Below are positions 26,143 to 36,111 of a stretch of DNA of 64,000 bases, piece by piece (the stretch's first letter is position 1; every line of letters starts with the position of its first letter). A program made the translations under genes and the position numbers. The notes beneath the pieces are model-generated. The model searched no databases. It had not been told where the DNA came from and saw nothing but the letters and a program-made list of their open reading frames with translations. This DNA is from Bacteroidota bacterium (GTDB lineage: Bacteria > Bacteroidota > Ignavibacteria > Ignavibacteriales > Ignavibacteriaceae): positions 1 through 64,000 of the forward strand of contig JAKAGZ010000005.1 of NCBI GenBank assembly GCA_021815365.1, read 5' to 3'.

Positions 26143-27567
26143 TTAGTCTATCTTGTAATGCGGTTCATACCTGATAATTCCGTAGAAATGAATTGCAATT
26201 GACACAACCAGCCCCACCAGCATCGGTTCAATCTCATTTATTACCGGTATCATCAAAAAATTTTCTCTTACTAAATACCACACAAGACTGGATAGAACTG
26301 CGGCGATCATTTCTATAAAAATTATTTTGTTACCAATACGCCATCGGGGATAGTAGGCGCTGATAACAGGAATTATCATTCCGGGAATACATATCGAACC
26401 AACTGCGTACCATATTTCTATTACTGACGGAATTGCAAAAGCAAGTATCACTGCTACTATGCCCGAAGCAATTAAACCCAATTCTGTGTAAAGCTTCAGC
26501 TTATCTTCTGAAGCGTGTTTTGAAATCTTATCACGAAGTGACCAATTCTGGAAAATAAAATCTCTTCCGATAGTTGTTCCGCTTAAAAATAAAAAGCTGT
26601 TGAGTGTTGACATAATGGTTGCAAATAATCCTGCGTAAAATATTCCCTTAAAACCGGGAGTAAGAATTTTTTCTGCAAGCAAGGGAAAGGACAGAACGGG
26701 CTGTTTCATATTTGGTATTAAAGCTCTGGCATATAAACCAGTTGAAGTTGTAAGAAAATCAAACAGCGCCCAGAAAATAATTGAAATTAAAATTCCTTTC
26801 ATTGCAACGTTTCCATCCTTTGCAGCATAACAGCGCTGGTGAAAGCCGGGGTCGGCAAAAGTCCAGAGCGCAATTAAAAACCAGACGATCAGAAAAGTCG
26901 GCGTGGCTCCACCTGTTAAGCTCAGATGTTCAGGCGGGAGCGAATGGCTGAGAAAATTTGTCCCGCCGAGAGTGAAGTAGCAAAACAATAAAATAATTAT
27001 GAATGCAATGAACATCACAAAGAACTGAAACGAATCAGTATAAACAGTACTTCTGAAGCCACCTTTAAATAAATATACAAGCGATATTAAAAGGCTGATC
27101 AAAAGACTAATAAAAATATTTATTTTAAAGATCAGTGAAAGCAGGCTCGCTGTCATCAGCAGGTAAGGCGCAGGCGAAACAAGAATAAAAACAAGCACCG
27201 CTGATACAAGCCCTGCTTCTCTTCCATAAGTATTTGTTATCTTATCGGCGATCGTAAACAAAGATGCCTGTCTGATCTTTTTTGCAAAGAACAGCGCAAA
27301 CAAGAAAGCAAAAACATAATAAGGGAAGCCCTGCGTGAACCAGCTTGCTATTCCATACCTGTAAGTAAATTCACCCACTCCCAGGATTCCACCATACCAG
27401 GCAGAAACATTTGTCAGCACAAATAAAAGAAGTCCCACTTTCCTGCCTGAAAGAAGATAATCGTCTGCTTCTGTCTTTGTAATTTTACCTGAATAAAATC
27501 CTACTAAAACAACGGTCAAAAGGAAAGCAATTATTACTGCAATATCTAAAAAACTAAAAGAGACCAT
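26143..27567 (-). CDS. Sodium:solute symporter (SSS family), probable thiamine transporter
   Basis: The 474-residue protein has 12-13 hydrophobic helices and SSS motifs: DYLLSGRKVGLLLFVLTNVSAWYGG near residues 36-60 and a conserved GFHQRCYAAKD stretch near 240. Its 5' end overlaps thiamine pyrophosphokinase by 14 bases, and the whole operon lies behind a TPP riboswitch. SSS proteins couple Na+ to uptake of vitamins, sugars or amino acids. In Bacteroidota thiamine operons this slot is usually taken by PnuT-type transporters, so the inner-membrane thiamine (or precursor) permease role is inferred from position and regulation, not from the sequence itself. Confidence 0.85.
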   Translation of the reverse strand: MVSFSFLDIAVIIAFLLTVVLVGFYSGKITKTEADDYLLSGRKVGLLLFVLTNVSAWYGGILGVGEFTYRYGIASWFTQGFPYYVFAFLFALFFAKKIRQASLFTIADKITNTYGREAGLVSAVLVFILVSPAPYLLMTASLLSLIFKINIFISLLISLLISLVYLFKGGFRSTVYTDSFQFFVMFIAFIIILLFCYFTLGGTNFLSHSLPPEHLSLTGGATPTFLIVWFLIALWTFADPGFHQRCYAAKDGNVAMKGILISIIFWALFDFLTTSTGLYARALIPNMKQPVLSFPLLAEKILTPGFKGIFYAGLFATIMSTLNSFLFLSGTTIGRDFIFQNWSLRDKISKHASEDKLKLYTELGLIASGIVAVILAFAIPSVIEIWYAVGSICIPGMIIPVISAYYPRWRIGNKIIFIEMIAAVLSSLVWYLVRENFLMIPVINEIEPMLVGLVVSIAIHFYGIIRYEPHYKID

Positions 27568-28207
27568 TTCTTCTCACAGTATTGAAATCCCTGATCACGA
27601 AGATAGGTCCGCCTTTAATTTGTAACTTCACTGAATCAGAAACAGCAGCATTGCTTGTGCTTTCTCTTATTCCAAATGGAAGCGCAGTATTTTTGAGCGG
27701 ATATTTAAGTCCTGAAGAAGTGATTTTTGTTTTACTGTTAAAACCATAGAGGGAAAATATTTCATCGGGACTGGTCTTAATTTCAACATTCCCTGTATAG
27801 GCTGAGAGTAAAGATCTTTCAGCAATTATTTTAATGTTTATCTTTTCAAAAAATTTAAGAACAATCCCAAGATTACAAAAGGTATGATCGAGCCTGTCGC
27901 CTGTTACACCAGCTAAAGCAGCCTCGGTAAAATTTTTCGCAATTGCGAACTTCAGGCATTTTTCAACATCAGTGTCGTTCTGTCTTTTTATTCGGATGAT
28001 CTTAGAACTATCCCGGAAATATTCCAATATTTTTTTATCAGCAGAATCGAGATCACCAATTATAAAATGTGGAATTATCCCGAGTTTTTTTGCAGAGTTA
28101 GCACCGCCGTCTGCACAAATGATAGTCGTATAATTCTCCGTTAAAAGAAATTCAATTATACTTTTAGACGGTGGTTTGCCGTTAGCTATGATAATACATT
28201 TTTTCAT
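27554..28207 (-). CDS. thiN: Thiamine pyrophosphokinase
   Basis: The 217-residue protein transfers a pyrophosphate from ATP to thiamine, giving TPP in the cytoplasm. Family features are visible: ICADGGANSAKKLGIIPHFIIGDLDS (about 30-55), QNDTDVEKCLKFAI (about 75-90), GVTGDRLDHTFCNLGI (about 100-115) and the C-terminal SNAAVSDSVKLQIKGGPIFVI. Length is normal. It lies between the TonB receptor and the SSS transporter, overlapping the latter by 14 bases. That order (riboswitch, receptor, kinase, permease) indicates salvage of external thiamine followed by trapping as TPP. Confidence 0.92.
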   Translation of the reverse strand: MKKCIIIANGKPPSKSIIEFLLTENYTTIICADGGANSAKKLGIIPHFIIGDLDSADKKILEYFRDSSKIIRIKRQNDTDVEKCLKFAIAKNFTEAALAGVTGDRLDHTFCNLGIVLKFFEKINIKIIAERSLLSAYTGNVEIKTSPDEIFSLYGFNSKTKITSSGLKYPLKNTALPFGIRESTSNAAVSDSVKLQIKGGPIFVIRDFNTVRRNGLF

Positions 28208-28221
28208 TTAATTATATTATC

Positions 28222-28252
28222 TGCAGGGGAGGGCCTGAGACCCTCCCCTGCA
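28222..28252. repeat. Family C palindrome between tonB receptor and thiN genes
   Basis: tgcaggggaggg and ccctcccctgca form perfect 12-bp arms around cctgaga. In the operon mRNA this would make a very stable stem without a T-tract. It could set the 3' end stability of the receptor message. Confidence 0.75.
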
Positions 28253-28265
28253 ACATGAACAATAA

Positions 28266-30731
28266 TTACAGACCTATTTCAATTCCTGCTAAAAAATTTC
28301 TGTCGGCGATCGGAAAGAATTCTCCGCCGATTGCATTAGCAGAGTACAATCTATCAAAAACATTATTTACCTGGAAATAAATTTTTGATGCACTTAACGA
28401 GCTGAATACCTTAAAACTGTAACTCGCCAATACATCTGCTGTGAAATATGCGTCGTTCACATTATCGGAATAACTTACAAAACCGGGGAATGTATTCAAA
28501 TATTTGTTAAGGTTCTTATCATAATTATCCGAATAAAATTTACCGACATATTTCCCTGTCAGCCGTAAATAAAAATTATCTTTATTATATGCAAGACCAA
28601 CATTGGCAAGAAAATCCGGGAAGCCGCTTATTTCATTGCCGCTCAGGTCAATAGAACTCTTTGCATCAATATAATATCTGCCTTCCTTAATTTCATTTTT
28701 ACTGTAGGCAGCATTTGCATAAACTGAAAATCCTTCAGGAAGTATAATGTTCAGAGAAAGTTCAACTCCGCGATGCAGCGTCTGCGGAACATTTCCTGTG
28801 ATCGGCTGACCATAAATATCAACTTTGCCGTTCTTCACTATTTCATTGTCAAAGATCATATAAAAAAGATTAAGGGAAACATTAAAATTTTTTTTATTAA
28901 AAGATGTACCGAATTCTATATCATTCATTGTTTCAGGGTGCACAAGCGGTTTATCAAAATTATAAGTGCCGTTTGCATTTTGTTCGAACTGAGGAACAGC
29001 ACCACCTGATGCTTCGTCTGCGTTATAGTAATTTGATAATCTTGGCTCTCTTGAAACTCTTGCAAAAGAAAGATAAAAATTCTGCTCAGGATTTATTTTG
29101 TAATTTATTCCTAACCTTGGATTAAAAAATAAATTGCTCACACGGAAATTTGTGCCAATGTATTTTTCATCATACAGCATATATTTATGATAAGCCAGTT
29201 GAATTTCGCCAAGAAGATTCACCTGCCTATTCAGGTTATAAGTTTCGTGAACAAAGCCGCTGATAATATCTTTCCCGCCCTTATAAAAATAATACCTGTA
29301 ATCCTTAGTAACCCCTGCTGGTAGATTTTCACCGAAGTTGATACCGCCCCAATGATCAGAGCGGTGATGTCTGAACTCACCCCCAATAATCAATTCGCCG
29401 TTTGTATGTTTTATACTGACTCTTGGTATCCACCCGTACTGTGTATTTTCAACCTGAGCACGGATCAGCACATTCACTGGATTTCCATTCGGATTAAATC
29501 CGTTCTGGTGTGTTAATCTCAGGTACGAAGTATCAGCCCACGATCCATCAAAATCGAAAAAGCCATTGCCAATAACCAAAAACAATGCAGAGTTGATTGT
29601 TACCTTATCGTTCAACTGAAGTTCATTCATTAATTCATAATGCGGCTGAGAGAAATTTTCAATTTCATCCGGTCTCCGCTGCAAAGTGTATGTATAATTT
29701 TTATTGTCAGCTTCCCAATATGAATAATTAGCTCTGCGCAGATTTCTATCTTTGATTGCAAATTTTGGCAGTCCAGTATACGCTAAGCCATCTGAGATTG
29801 GTCCTCCGTAAATATTAATCTGCGTAGTAAGCTTTTTATCATACCTGACAGCAGAAAGATAATATGCATTAAATTTTACCCAGGAATTATTGCGATAGCC
29901 GCTGCTCAAAGTCTGCGAAAGTTTAGCATAGATTGAGTATTTGTTGTCTATCAGTCCGCTCGAAAACGATGCTGAATATTTCCTGGTATTGAAACTACCG
30001 ATAGAGGAAGAAAATTGCTGCATAGGTTTATTCGAAAAAGAAGAAGTAATTATATTGATCGAGCCGCCTATCGCCGGATAACCGGTTACACCTGAACCAG
30101 CTCCTCTTTGCACCTGTATAAGCTGTGTACTTGCAAGAAGGTCGGGAAAGTCTATCCAGTAAACGTTATTATCTTCAGGATCATTTTGAGGAATGCCATT
30201 TATCGAAACTGAAATTCTCCTCTGATCAAAACCCCTGATACTTAAATAATTATATCCCAAGCCGTTGCCATTCTCTGAATAAAACGTTGTGGATGGTAGT
30301 GATCCGAGAAATTGTGGTATATCCTGCAAAGTGTAGTTCTCATCAATATATTTTCTATTTACCTTATTAAATGCGAGTGGAGTAACACCTTCTTTGCCAA
30401 GATTACCTTCAATCAGTACTGTTTGAGAGGGAATAACTTTCGGCTGCAACTCAATCATTAAGGGAAAGTGTGTTGAATCAGAGATAGTGAGCTGTTTATC
30501 AGAATAACCAATATAACTTACAACGATCACATCATTTAGCTGTAAGTTTTTAAGTTGGAATATACCATTCTTATCAGATGATGTTCCTATAGTTTTATTG
30601 CTCTGCAAAACAATATTTGCTCCCTGCAGCGGCTGCTTAGTTTCGACATCAAGTACCTTCCCATCTATAGTCAGGTTTTGTGCAGGAAGAAGAACAGTTA
30701 AAAACAAAAAAAGACCAATTAAGATTTTCAT
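28266..30731 (-). CDS. TonB-dependent outer-membrane receptor, probable thiamine/TPP uptake
   Basis: The 821-residue protein has a signal peptide (1-17), a carboxypeptidase-regulatory-like domain (about 22-105, KVLDVETKQPLQGANIVLQ), a plug (about 125-230, with LSIRGFDQRRISVSINGIP and VQRGAGSGVTG) and a beta-barrel to the C-terminus, ending in a typical FLAGIEIGL aromatic/hydrophobic strand. It is the first gene after a TPP riboswitch and is followed by thiN and an SSS permease. The substrate is therefore very probably thiamine or a phosphorylated form. ATG 30731 has aaaggagatg upstream. Expression should fall when TPP is plentiful. Confidence 0.9.
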   Translation of the reverse strand: MKILIGLFLFLTVLLPAQNLTIDGKVLDVETKQPLQGANIVLQSNKTIGTSSDKNGIFQLKNLQLNDVIVVSYIGYSDKQLTISDSTHFPLMIELQPKVIPSQTVLIEGNLGKEGVTPLAFNKVNRKYIDENYTLQDIPQFLGSLPSTTFYSENGNGLGYNYLSIRGFDQRRISVSINGIPQNDPEDNNVYWIDFPDLLASTQLIQVQRGAGSGVTGYPAIGGSINIITSSFSNKPMQQFSSSIGSFNTRKYSASFSSGLIDNKYSIYAKLSQTLSSGYRNNSWVKFNAYYLSAVRYDKKLTTQINIYGGPISDGLAYTGLPKFAIKDRNLRRANYSYWEADNKNYTYTLQRRPDEIENFSQPHYELMNELQLNDKVTINSALFLVIGNGFFDFDGSWADTSYLRLTHQNGFNPNGNPVNVLIRAQVENTQYGWIPRVSIKHTNGELIIGGEFRHHRSDHWGGINFGENLPAGVTKDYRYYFYKGGKDIISGFVHETYNLNRQVNLLGEIQLAYHKYMLYDEKYIGTNFRVSNLFFNPRLGINYKINPEQNFYLSFARVSREPRLSNYYNADEASGGAVPQFEQNANGTYNFDKPLVHPETMNDIEFGTSFNKKNFNVSLNLFYMIFDNEIVKNGKVDIYGQPITGNVPQTLHRGVELSLNIILPEGFSVYANAAYSKNEIKEGRYYIDAKSSIDLSGNEISGFPDFLANVGLAYNKDNFYLRLTGKYVGKFYSDNYDKNLNKYLNTFPGFVSYSDNVNDAYFTADVLASYSFKVFSSLSASKIYFQVNNVFDRLYSANAIGGEFFPIADRNFLAGIEIGL

Positions 30732-30753
30732 TTTTTTACATCTCCTTTAAATG

Positions 30754-30778
30754 AAAAATAGCCATTGAGGAACGGCTA
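30754..30778 (-). terminator. Rho-independent terminator of the TPP switch
   Basis: In the transcript TAGCCGTT-CCTC-AATGGCTA forms an 8-bp stem (with one G-U) and is followed by TTTTT. Its 5' arm duplicates the 5' strand of the aptamer stem, which allows it to be blocked by the anti-terminator segment at 30796-30806. Confidence 0.75.
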
Positions 30779-30795
30779 AAAATCTTAATCAGGTC

Positions 30796-30891
30796 TTTAG
30801 CCCGTTTCCCTACGCTGGAATTACCCAGATCAGGTTTTAGGGTATTATCTCAGTTATCCCGAACAATCAGGATAACACCCCTAACGGCTAA
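30796..30891 (-). ncRNA. TPP riboswitch (THI element)
   Basis: Read on the minus strand this contains the conserved THI core: ggggtg, CTGAGATaatACCC, ACCTGATCTGGGTAATTCC and GCGTAGGGAA. The outer stem pairs TTAGCCGTT (30883-30891) with AACGGGCTAA (30797-30806). A copy of the 5' strand, TTTAGCCGTT, occurs downstream and competes for the same partner. TPP binding should favour the aptamer stem and free that copy to make the terminator at 30754-30778. Without TPP the downstream copy pairs with the middle segment and transcription continues. Confidence 0.95.
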
Positions 30892-30964
30892 TTAAAATTA
30901 TTTATGTGAATTAAACTTTTATAAGACTCCTTTTTACAAAGTAAAAATTAAAATAATTTATTAA

Positions 30965-33610
30965 TTATTCAACTATTAATTCCTGACCTATTATTATTTT
31001 ATTTCCGGTAAGATTATTCAAATCTTTTAACCTGTCGATGGTAGTGTTATATTGTCTGGCAATAGTATAAAGCGATTCACCGGTGGTAACTGTGTGAGTT
31101 TTTGCTCCGTGAATATTTCCCTTCCCTGTAGTTTTGTCAGATGATACTTTTTCAGGAAGATCATTCACATCTGCATCAGAATAAATTTTAAGCGACTTTC
31201 CGGCAATTATTTTATTACTACGCAGTCCATTCCATCTTCTGATATTCGCAATTGAAACTTTGTACATCTCTGCTATTACACCGATAGCGTCACCTTCTTT
31301 AACTTTATAATAGTTAAGATTAGCGGCAGTCTTTACAGTGTTATCACCCAGAGAGGAAACTCCGCGTCCGAATATTTTAATCACCTTTCCGGCTTCTATC
31401 CTGTTGCTTGATAATCCATTCCATTTTCTGATCTGTACTACAGGAATACCGAACTTTTGAGCAATCTGGCTCATTGTATCGCCCCTTTTTACTTTGTAGC
31501 GGTACACATTCGTTTTAGGAGGTAGTACATCATTAGCAGAAACATAACCAGATGATTTATCTGAGAGAATTTTCAGTCTCTTTCCTGTATATATTTTATT
31601 TCCTGATAAATTATTCCAGTCTTTAAGATCATTTATTCCGACACCATATCTCGATGCTATATAGCTGAGATTCTCGCCGCGCCTGATCCTGTGATATATC
31701 CAGCTATTTGACATTTTTACAGGAACGTTTTTCGTAACTGTCTTCTCGGTTTCTGATTGATTGTCAAGACTCGAATAAAAATCTTTCTTATCATTGGCAA
31801 CATAAATCGTTAACTTCTGTCCGATTTTTATAGACTTTGTGTAAGGAATATTATTCCAGTTCCTTATATCACTAACCCTCACATTGAACAGGTCTGCTAT
31901 GCCTAAGAGGCTATCTTTTTTCTTAACATGATAAACAACATCTGTCTTTCCGGGCGGTGCAATAGTATTTGCATTGTCAGAATCTGAATTTTCCTTTTCA
32001 ACTGACGCAACGTCATTCGGTTGAACCTCTTTTCCTGACATTTTACTGGTTGTATCAGATTCACTTTTATTTAGTGAAAGATAAGGTGACACATATTCAT
32101 CATACCCTGTGTTAGTGTCCACCGGATTTGCATCAGACGAACTATCATCAGATGCTGTTTCAGTATTTGTATTGTAAGCATAGTCACCTCCCGAAATGTT
32201 AGCCGGGATTTTCAGCTTAACACCTCTATACAATCTCGACCGAACAGAAATATTATTTGCATCTGCAAGATCATATTTCGAAATACCGTACCTAACAGCA
32301 ATGCTATATAGTGTTTCACCTCTTCTGACAGTATGAACGAGATATGTTCTCCTGGCAGATTCAGGAACATTCTGCAGGCTTGCGGTTAATTTCTCCACTG
32401 AACCCCGCGGCACTTTTAGTGGATAGCCTCCTTCAAAATTTGCAGGGGTACACATTTGTGTTAATTCTGGATTAAGCGACAACAGCTTATCAACATCTAT
32501 TCCCGCAGATTGTGCAAGGTAATTGAGATCTATCGCATCATTAACAGTACAGATATCGTAGTTATCTGGCTTCTGATAATCAATATTTGTAAAACCATAC
32601 TTTTCAGGATTCATCCCGATTAAGCAAACAGCTATATATTGCGGGACATAACTTCTTGTTTCTCTCGGCAGGTATCTCCGAATATTCCAGAAGTCCGTGC
32701 TGCCTGCTCTTCTTATCGCCCTGACAATTCTACCTTCACCTGCATTATAAGATGCAAGCACAAGATACCAATCGCCGAGATCGTTATATAAATCTTTTAA
32801 ATGTTTTGCAGCAGCATCAGTTGCTTTTTCAGGATTTCTTCTTTCGTCAAAATAAATACCAGATTCAAGTCCATAAAGTCTGCCTGTTGCTTTTACAAAT
32901 TGCCACATTCCTACCGCACTTGCCCAGGACCTTGCAACAGGATTTAATCCGCTTTCAATCATACTCAGATACGCAAGCTGTTTTGGAAGACCTTCCTTCC
33001 CGAAAATTTTTGTTATCATCGGAAAATACTTCCCAGACCTTTCGAGCCACAACTGCATATGATCTCTTCCGCGTCCGGTATAATATTCGATCCATTGTTC
33101 AACTATTGGATTTACTTCAAGAGGGATTTCTGCCGGAATGATCACGGGTTTAAAATCTTTTGGTATCTCAGGTTCTTTCCCTGTTTTTTCCATCTGCAGT
33201 TCGGGAACAGTTTTTCCCATCCATTCTTCGAGAGCAGCAAACGAAACATCAGGGGGTAATTCAGAAAGACCATCTACATATTTTTTATAATCATCAAGAA
33301 TTGATTTTTCTAATTCAACGTAGGCTTCATTCTCTTCTATACCGGGATAATAACTTAGATTGTTAATAATCTTTAATGCGGATTCATAATTGGCGACTGT
33401 TTCGCTTGTGTTTTTCAGTTCCTGTTTCGCCAGAGCAGCAACATAATACTGTCTGGCTTGTTCTAACATTTCAGAAACTATATCTGTTTTCCGGGATGAT
33501 TGTACGGTTTGAGGAGTGTCCTCCTTTACTATTTCTTTATTTACACTGCAAGAATAAAAGAAAATAGTAAATAAAGATATAGTAAAAAACGGCAGTACTC
33601 TTTTTCTCAT
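30965..33610 (-). CDS. LysM-rich lytic transglycosylase (MltD-like)
   Basis: This 881-residue cell-wall enzyme begins with a lipoprotein-type signal (SCS at about residues 20-22). The SLT domain covers about 195-330, with the catalytic Glu in SMIESGLNP and later [19 protein letters not shown]. Six LysM repeats follow from about residue 420 to the end ([79 protein letters not shown]). E. coli MltD has two, so this copy is much longer. It cleaves peptidoglycan between MurNAc and GlcNAc in the periplasm, and the LysM array should hold it on the glycan. It stands alone, upstream of the thiamine operon. Confidence 0.9.
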   Translation of the reverse strand: MRKRVLPFFTISLFTIFFYSCSVNKEIVKEDTPQTVQSSRKTDIVSEMLEQARQYYVAALAKQELKNTSETVANYESALKIINNLSYYPGIEENEAYVELEKSILDDYKKYVDGLSELPPDVSFAALEEWMGKTVPELQMEKTGKEPEIPKDFKPVIIPAEIPLEVNPIVEQWIEYYTGRGRDHMQLWLERSGKYFPMITKIFGKEGLPKQLAYLSMIESGLNPVARSWASAVGMWQFVKATGRLYGLESGIYFDERRNPEKATDAAAKHLKDLYNDLGDWYLVLASYNAGEGRIVRAIRRAGSTDFWNIRRYLPRETRSYVPQYIAVCLIGMNPEKYGFTNIDYQKPDNYDICTVNDAIDLNYLAQSAGIDVDKLLSLNPELTQMCTPANFEGGYPLKVPRGSVEKLTASLQNVPESARRTYLVHTVRRGETLYSIAVRYGISKYDLADANNISVRSRLYRGVKLKIPANISGGDYAYNTNTETASDDSSSDANPVDTNTGYDEYVSPYLSLNKSESDTTSKMSGKEVQPNDVASVEKENSDSDNANTIAPPGKTDVVYHVKKKDSLLGIADLFNVRVSDIRNWNNIPYTKSIKIGQKLTIYVANDKKDFYSSLDNQSETEKTVTKNVPVKMSNSWIYHRIRRGENLSYIASRYGVGINDLKDWNNLSGNKIYTGKRLKILSDKSSGYVSANDVLPPKTNVYRYKVKRGDTMSQIAQKFGIPVVQIRKWNGLSSNRIEAGKVIKIFGRGVSSLGDNTVKTAANLNYYKVKEGDAIGVIAEMYKVSIANIRRWNGLRSNKIIAGKSLKIYSDADVNDLPEKVSSDKTTGKGNIHGAKTHTVTTGESLYTIARQYNTTIDRLKDLNNLTGNKIIIGQELIVE

Positions 33611-33730
33611 TCAGACTCCAAAGGATTATATTTACACAGGAATATATAATTTACTTTTTTTTTAATCAAGTAGCTTTTCAAATAAAACAGTTAATCAATT
33701 ATAATTTAATAGGTTATGTTTGAAAAAATA

Positions 33731-35275
33731 TTAGAGAGGAATATTTCCGTGTTTCTTTTTAGGGTTTTTGTCAACTTTTGTTTTTAATAATTTAAATGAA
33801 TTTATTAATTTCATTCTGGTCTCTCCTGGAAGAATAACATCATCTACATAACCTCTTTCAGCAGCAATATACGGGTTCGCAAATTTTTCTATATACTCGG
33901 CTAATTTTTTTTCAGTTTCTTTTTGAGGATCATCTGCACCTGAAATTTCTTTTTTAAAAATAATTTCAACAGCTCCTTTAGGTCCCATAACTGCTATCTC
34001 TGCACTCGGCCAGGCATAATTAAAATCTCCGCGGATGTGTTTTGAATTCATCACATCATAAGCGCCGCCGTAAGCTTTTCTGGTTATAACAGTAACTTTA
34101 GGAACAGTTGCTTCACAAAAAGCAAAAAGTAATTTTGAACCGTGTCTGATTATACCTCCCCACTCCTGTTCAGTTCCAGGCAAAAATCCCGGAACGTCTT
34201 CGAGGACTAATAAAGGAATATTAAACGCATCGCAAAACCTGACGAACCTTGCACCTTTTACTGATGCATTTATATCAAGAACGCCTGCTAAAACTGAAGG
34301 CTGGTTTGCAACTATTCCAATAGACATTCCGCCGATTCTTGCAAAGCCTACAATTATATTCTGAGCGTAATTAGCATGTACTTCAAGAAATTCACTTTCA
34401 TCTACAAGTAGATTAATTATTTCTTTCATATCATACGGTTTATTAGGATTAGCAGGAATTATTGTATCGAGTTCTTTAATCGGTTCAAGAGAAGATTCGT
34501 CAAAACTTGTATCCTGAGGTTTATCCATAAAATTCAGCGGCAGATAACTCATTAATTTCCTGATGTTAAGCAAAGTCTCAACTTCATTTTCGAAAATGAA
34601 GTGTGCAACACCGCTCTTTGCTGCATGTGTTTCCGCTCCGCCAAGGTCTTCAAAAGTTACATCTTCGTGTGTAACTGTTTTAACAACGTTCGGTCCGGTT
34701 ACAAACATGTGGCTCGTATTTTTAACCATAAAAATAAAATCAGTTATAGCCGGAGAATAAACAGCACCGCCTGCACAGGGTCCCAGTACCGCCGAAATCT
34801 GAGGGATAACACCTGATGCAAGTGTATTCCGTAAAAAAATATCTGCATAACCGCCGAGGCTTACAACTCCTTCCTGGATCCTTGCACCACCGGAATCATT
34901 TAGACCTATGACAGGTATGCCGAGCTTCATTGCCATTTCCATGATTTTTACAATTTTTTCTGCGTGTGCTTCAGAAAGTGATCCGCCGAAAACAGTAAAG
35001 TCCTGGCTGAAAAGTGCAACAGGTCTTGCATCTATTTTTGCAAAACCTGTAACGACACCATCGCCGGGGTAATGTTGTTTGTTCAAACCGAAATCAGTTG
35101 CGCGGTGTTTAACGAACATATCAATTTCTTCAAAGCTTCCTTCGTCTACAAGAAGTTCAATCCTTTCCCTTGCAAAAAGCTTTCCTTTGTCGTGCTGTGC
35201 TTTAACTTTTTCAGGACCGCCTCCCTGTTTTGCTTTTTCTTTTTTCTTAAGTAGTTCGTCTGTTTTATCGTGCAT
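33731..35275 (-). CDS. Acyl-CoA carboxylase carboxyltransferase (beta) subunit
   Basis: The 514-residue protein matches the propionyl-/methylmalonyl-CoA carboxyltransferase family (PccB/MmdA). Visible motifs are [12 protein letters not shown] (about 95), the acyl-CoA site [14 protein letters not shown] (about 122), [11 protein letters not shown] (about 163) and, in the second half, [19 protein letters not shown] and [15 protein letters not shown]. It would transfer CO2 between carboxybiotin and propionyl-CoA. No biotin carboxylase or biotin carrier gene is nearby, so partners must be encoded elsewhere. If it works with a membrane decarboxylase it could instead be methylmalonyl-CoA decarboxylase alpha. 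Start at ATG 35275, aaaggg upstream. Confidence 0.9.
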   Translation of the reverse strand: MHDKTDELLKKKEKAKQGGGPEKVKAQHDKGKLFARERIELLVDEGSFEEIDMFVKHRATDFGLNKQHYPGDGVVTGFAKIDARPVALFSQDFTVFGGSLSEAHAEKIVKIMEMAMKLGIPVIGLNDSGGARIQEGVVSLGGYADIFLRNTLASGVIPQISAVLGPCAGGAVYSPAITDFIFMVKNTSHMFVTGPNVVKTVTHEDVTFEDLGGAETHAAKSGVAHFIFENEVETLLNIRKLMSYLPLNFMDKPQDTSFDESSLEPIKELDTIIPANPNKPYDMKEIINLLVDESEFLEVHANYAQNIIVGFARIGGMSIGIVANQPSVLAGVLDINASVKGARFVRFCDAFNIPLLVLEDVPGFLPGTEQEWGGIIRHGSKLLFAFCEATVPKVTVITRKAYGGAYDVMNSKHIRGDFNYAWPSAEIAVMGPKGAVEIIFKKEISGADDPQKETEKKLAEYIEKFANPYIAAERGYVDDVILPGETRMKLINSFKLLKTKVDKNPKKKHGNIPL

Positions 35276-35304
35276 ATTTTATGCCCTTTACGATTTCATA
35301 AATT

Positions 35305-36108
35305 TCAGATGTGAACTTCTGTATGGAAATTTTCTCCTGCTGAACGGAAAGATTTTTCAATTTCGTTCTTTAATGAGAGGAACCTATCGTGCCTGTCCAG
35401 ACCTTTTATTATTGCGGTCTCAGCATCAATATTGATCTCTTCAAATATGTGTCCGGGGTTTTTCTTCATCAAATAAATTTTATTTGACAGATAGACAGCT
35501 TCAGTAATGTTTGTAGTTGCGAGAATGATCGTCAGATTATATTTCTTTATGACTTTCCTTATCATTTCATAAATTTCATCTTTTGTTTCTGAGTTCATTC
35601 TTTTAAACGGCTCATCAAGCAGAATAATTTCAGGCTTAGCGGCTAAAGCCCTTGCAAGTGAAATCCTGAATCTGAATCCGAGGCTTTCATTATGCGGAAA
35701 ATGTCCTTCATATCCCGAGAGACCAACCATATCAATCAATTCTTTATAAAAAACTTCCTGATCACCTAAACTTGAACTTGAATTTGGTCTTCTCCCAAAT
35801 GCGATATTTTCTTTAACGTTCAGCCATGGGAATGATGATGGTCTTTCAGGTATAAGAGCTATTTTGCCAATCGGTTTATCATATACATTATTTTTTAGAT
35901 AAACTTTCCCGCCATCAGGTTTTTCAATAGCTGAAATTATTTTTAGCAATGTAGACTTGCCGCTTGCAAACGGTGCAAGTATGGAAATAAATTTCCCCTT
36001 ACCATCAGTGTCATCAATTAAGATATTAATATTCTCAAGCACATTCTGCTTTGCGCCGGCAGCTTTCAAATAATGTTTTGAAATATTTTCTAATTTTAAT
36101 ATGCTCAA
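35305..36108 (-). CDS. ABC transporter ATPase, nitrate/sulfonate/taurine type, with unusual motifs
   Basis: The 267-residue protein belongs to the SsuB/TauB-like ABC ATPases and pairs with the permease immediately upstream (36112-36867; 3 bases apart). Walker A reads APFASGKST, with Ala for the first Gly. The signature motif is degenerate: where LSGGQRQR is expected there is SLGFRFRISLARAL. Walker B (EIILLDEPF) is intact, as is the late switch region (LATTNITEA, with Thr-Asn where Thr-His is usual). The lost LSGGQ and H-loop His suggest reduced or altered ATP turnover. No substrate-binding protein is nearby. Confidence 0.85.
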   Translation of the reverse strand: MSILKLENISKHYLKAAGAKQNVLENINILIDDTDGKGKFISILAPFASGKSTLLKIISAIEKPDGGKVYLKNNVYDKPIGKIALIPERPSSFPWLNVKENIAFGRRPNSSSSLGDQEVFYKELIDMVGLSGYEGHFPHNESLGFRFRISLARALAAKPEIILLDEPFKRMNSETKDEIYEMIRKVIKKYNLTIILATTNITEAVYLSNKIYLMKKNPGHIFEEINIDAETAIIKGLDRHDRFLSLKNEIEKSFRSAGENFHTEVHI

Positions 36109-36111
36109 TTG

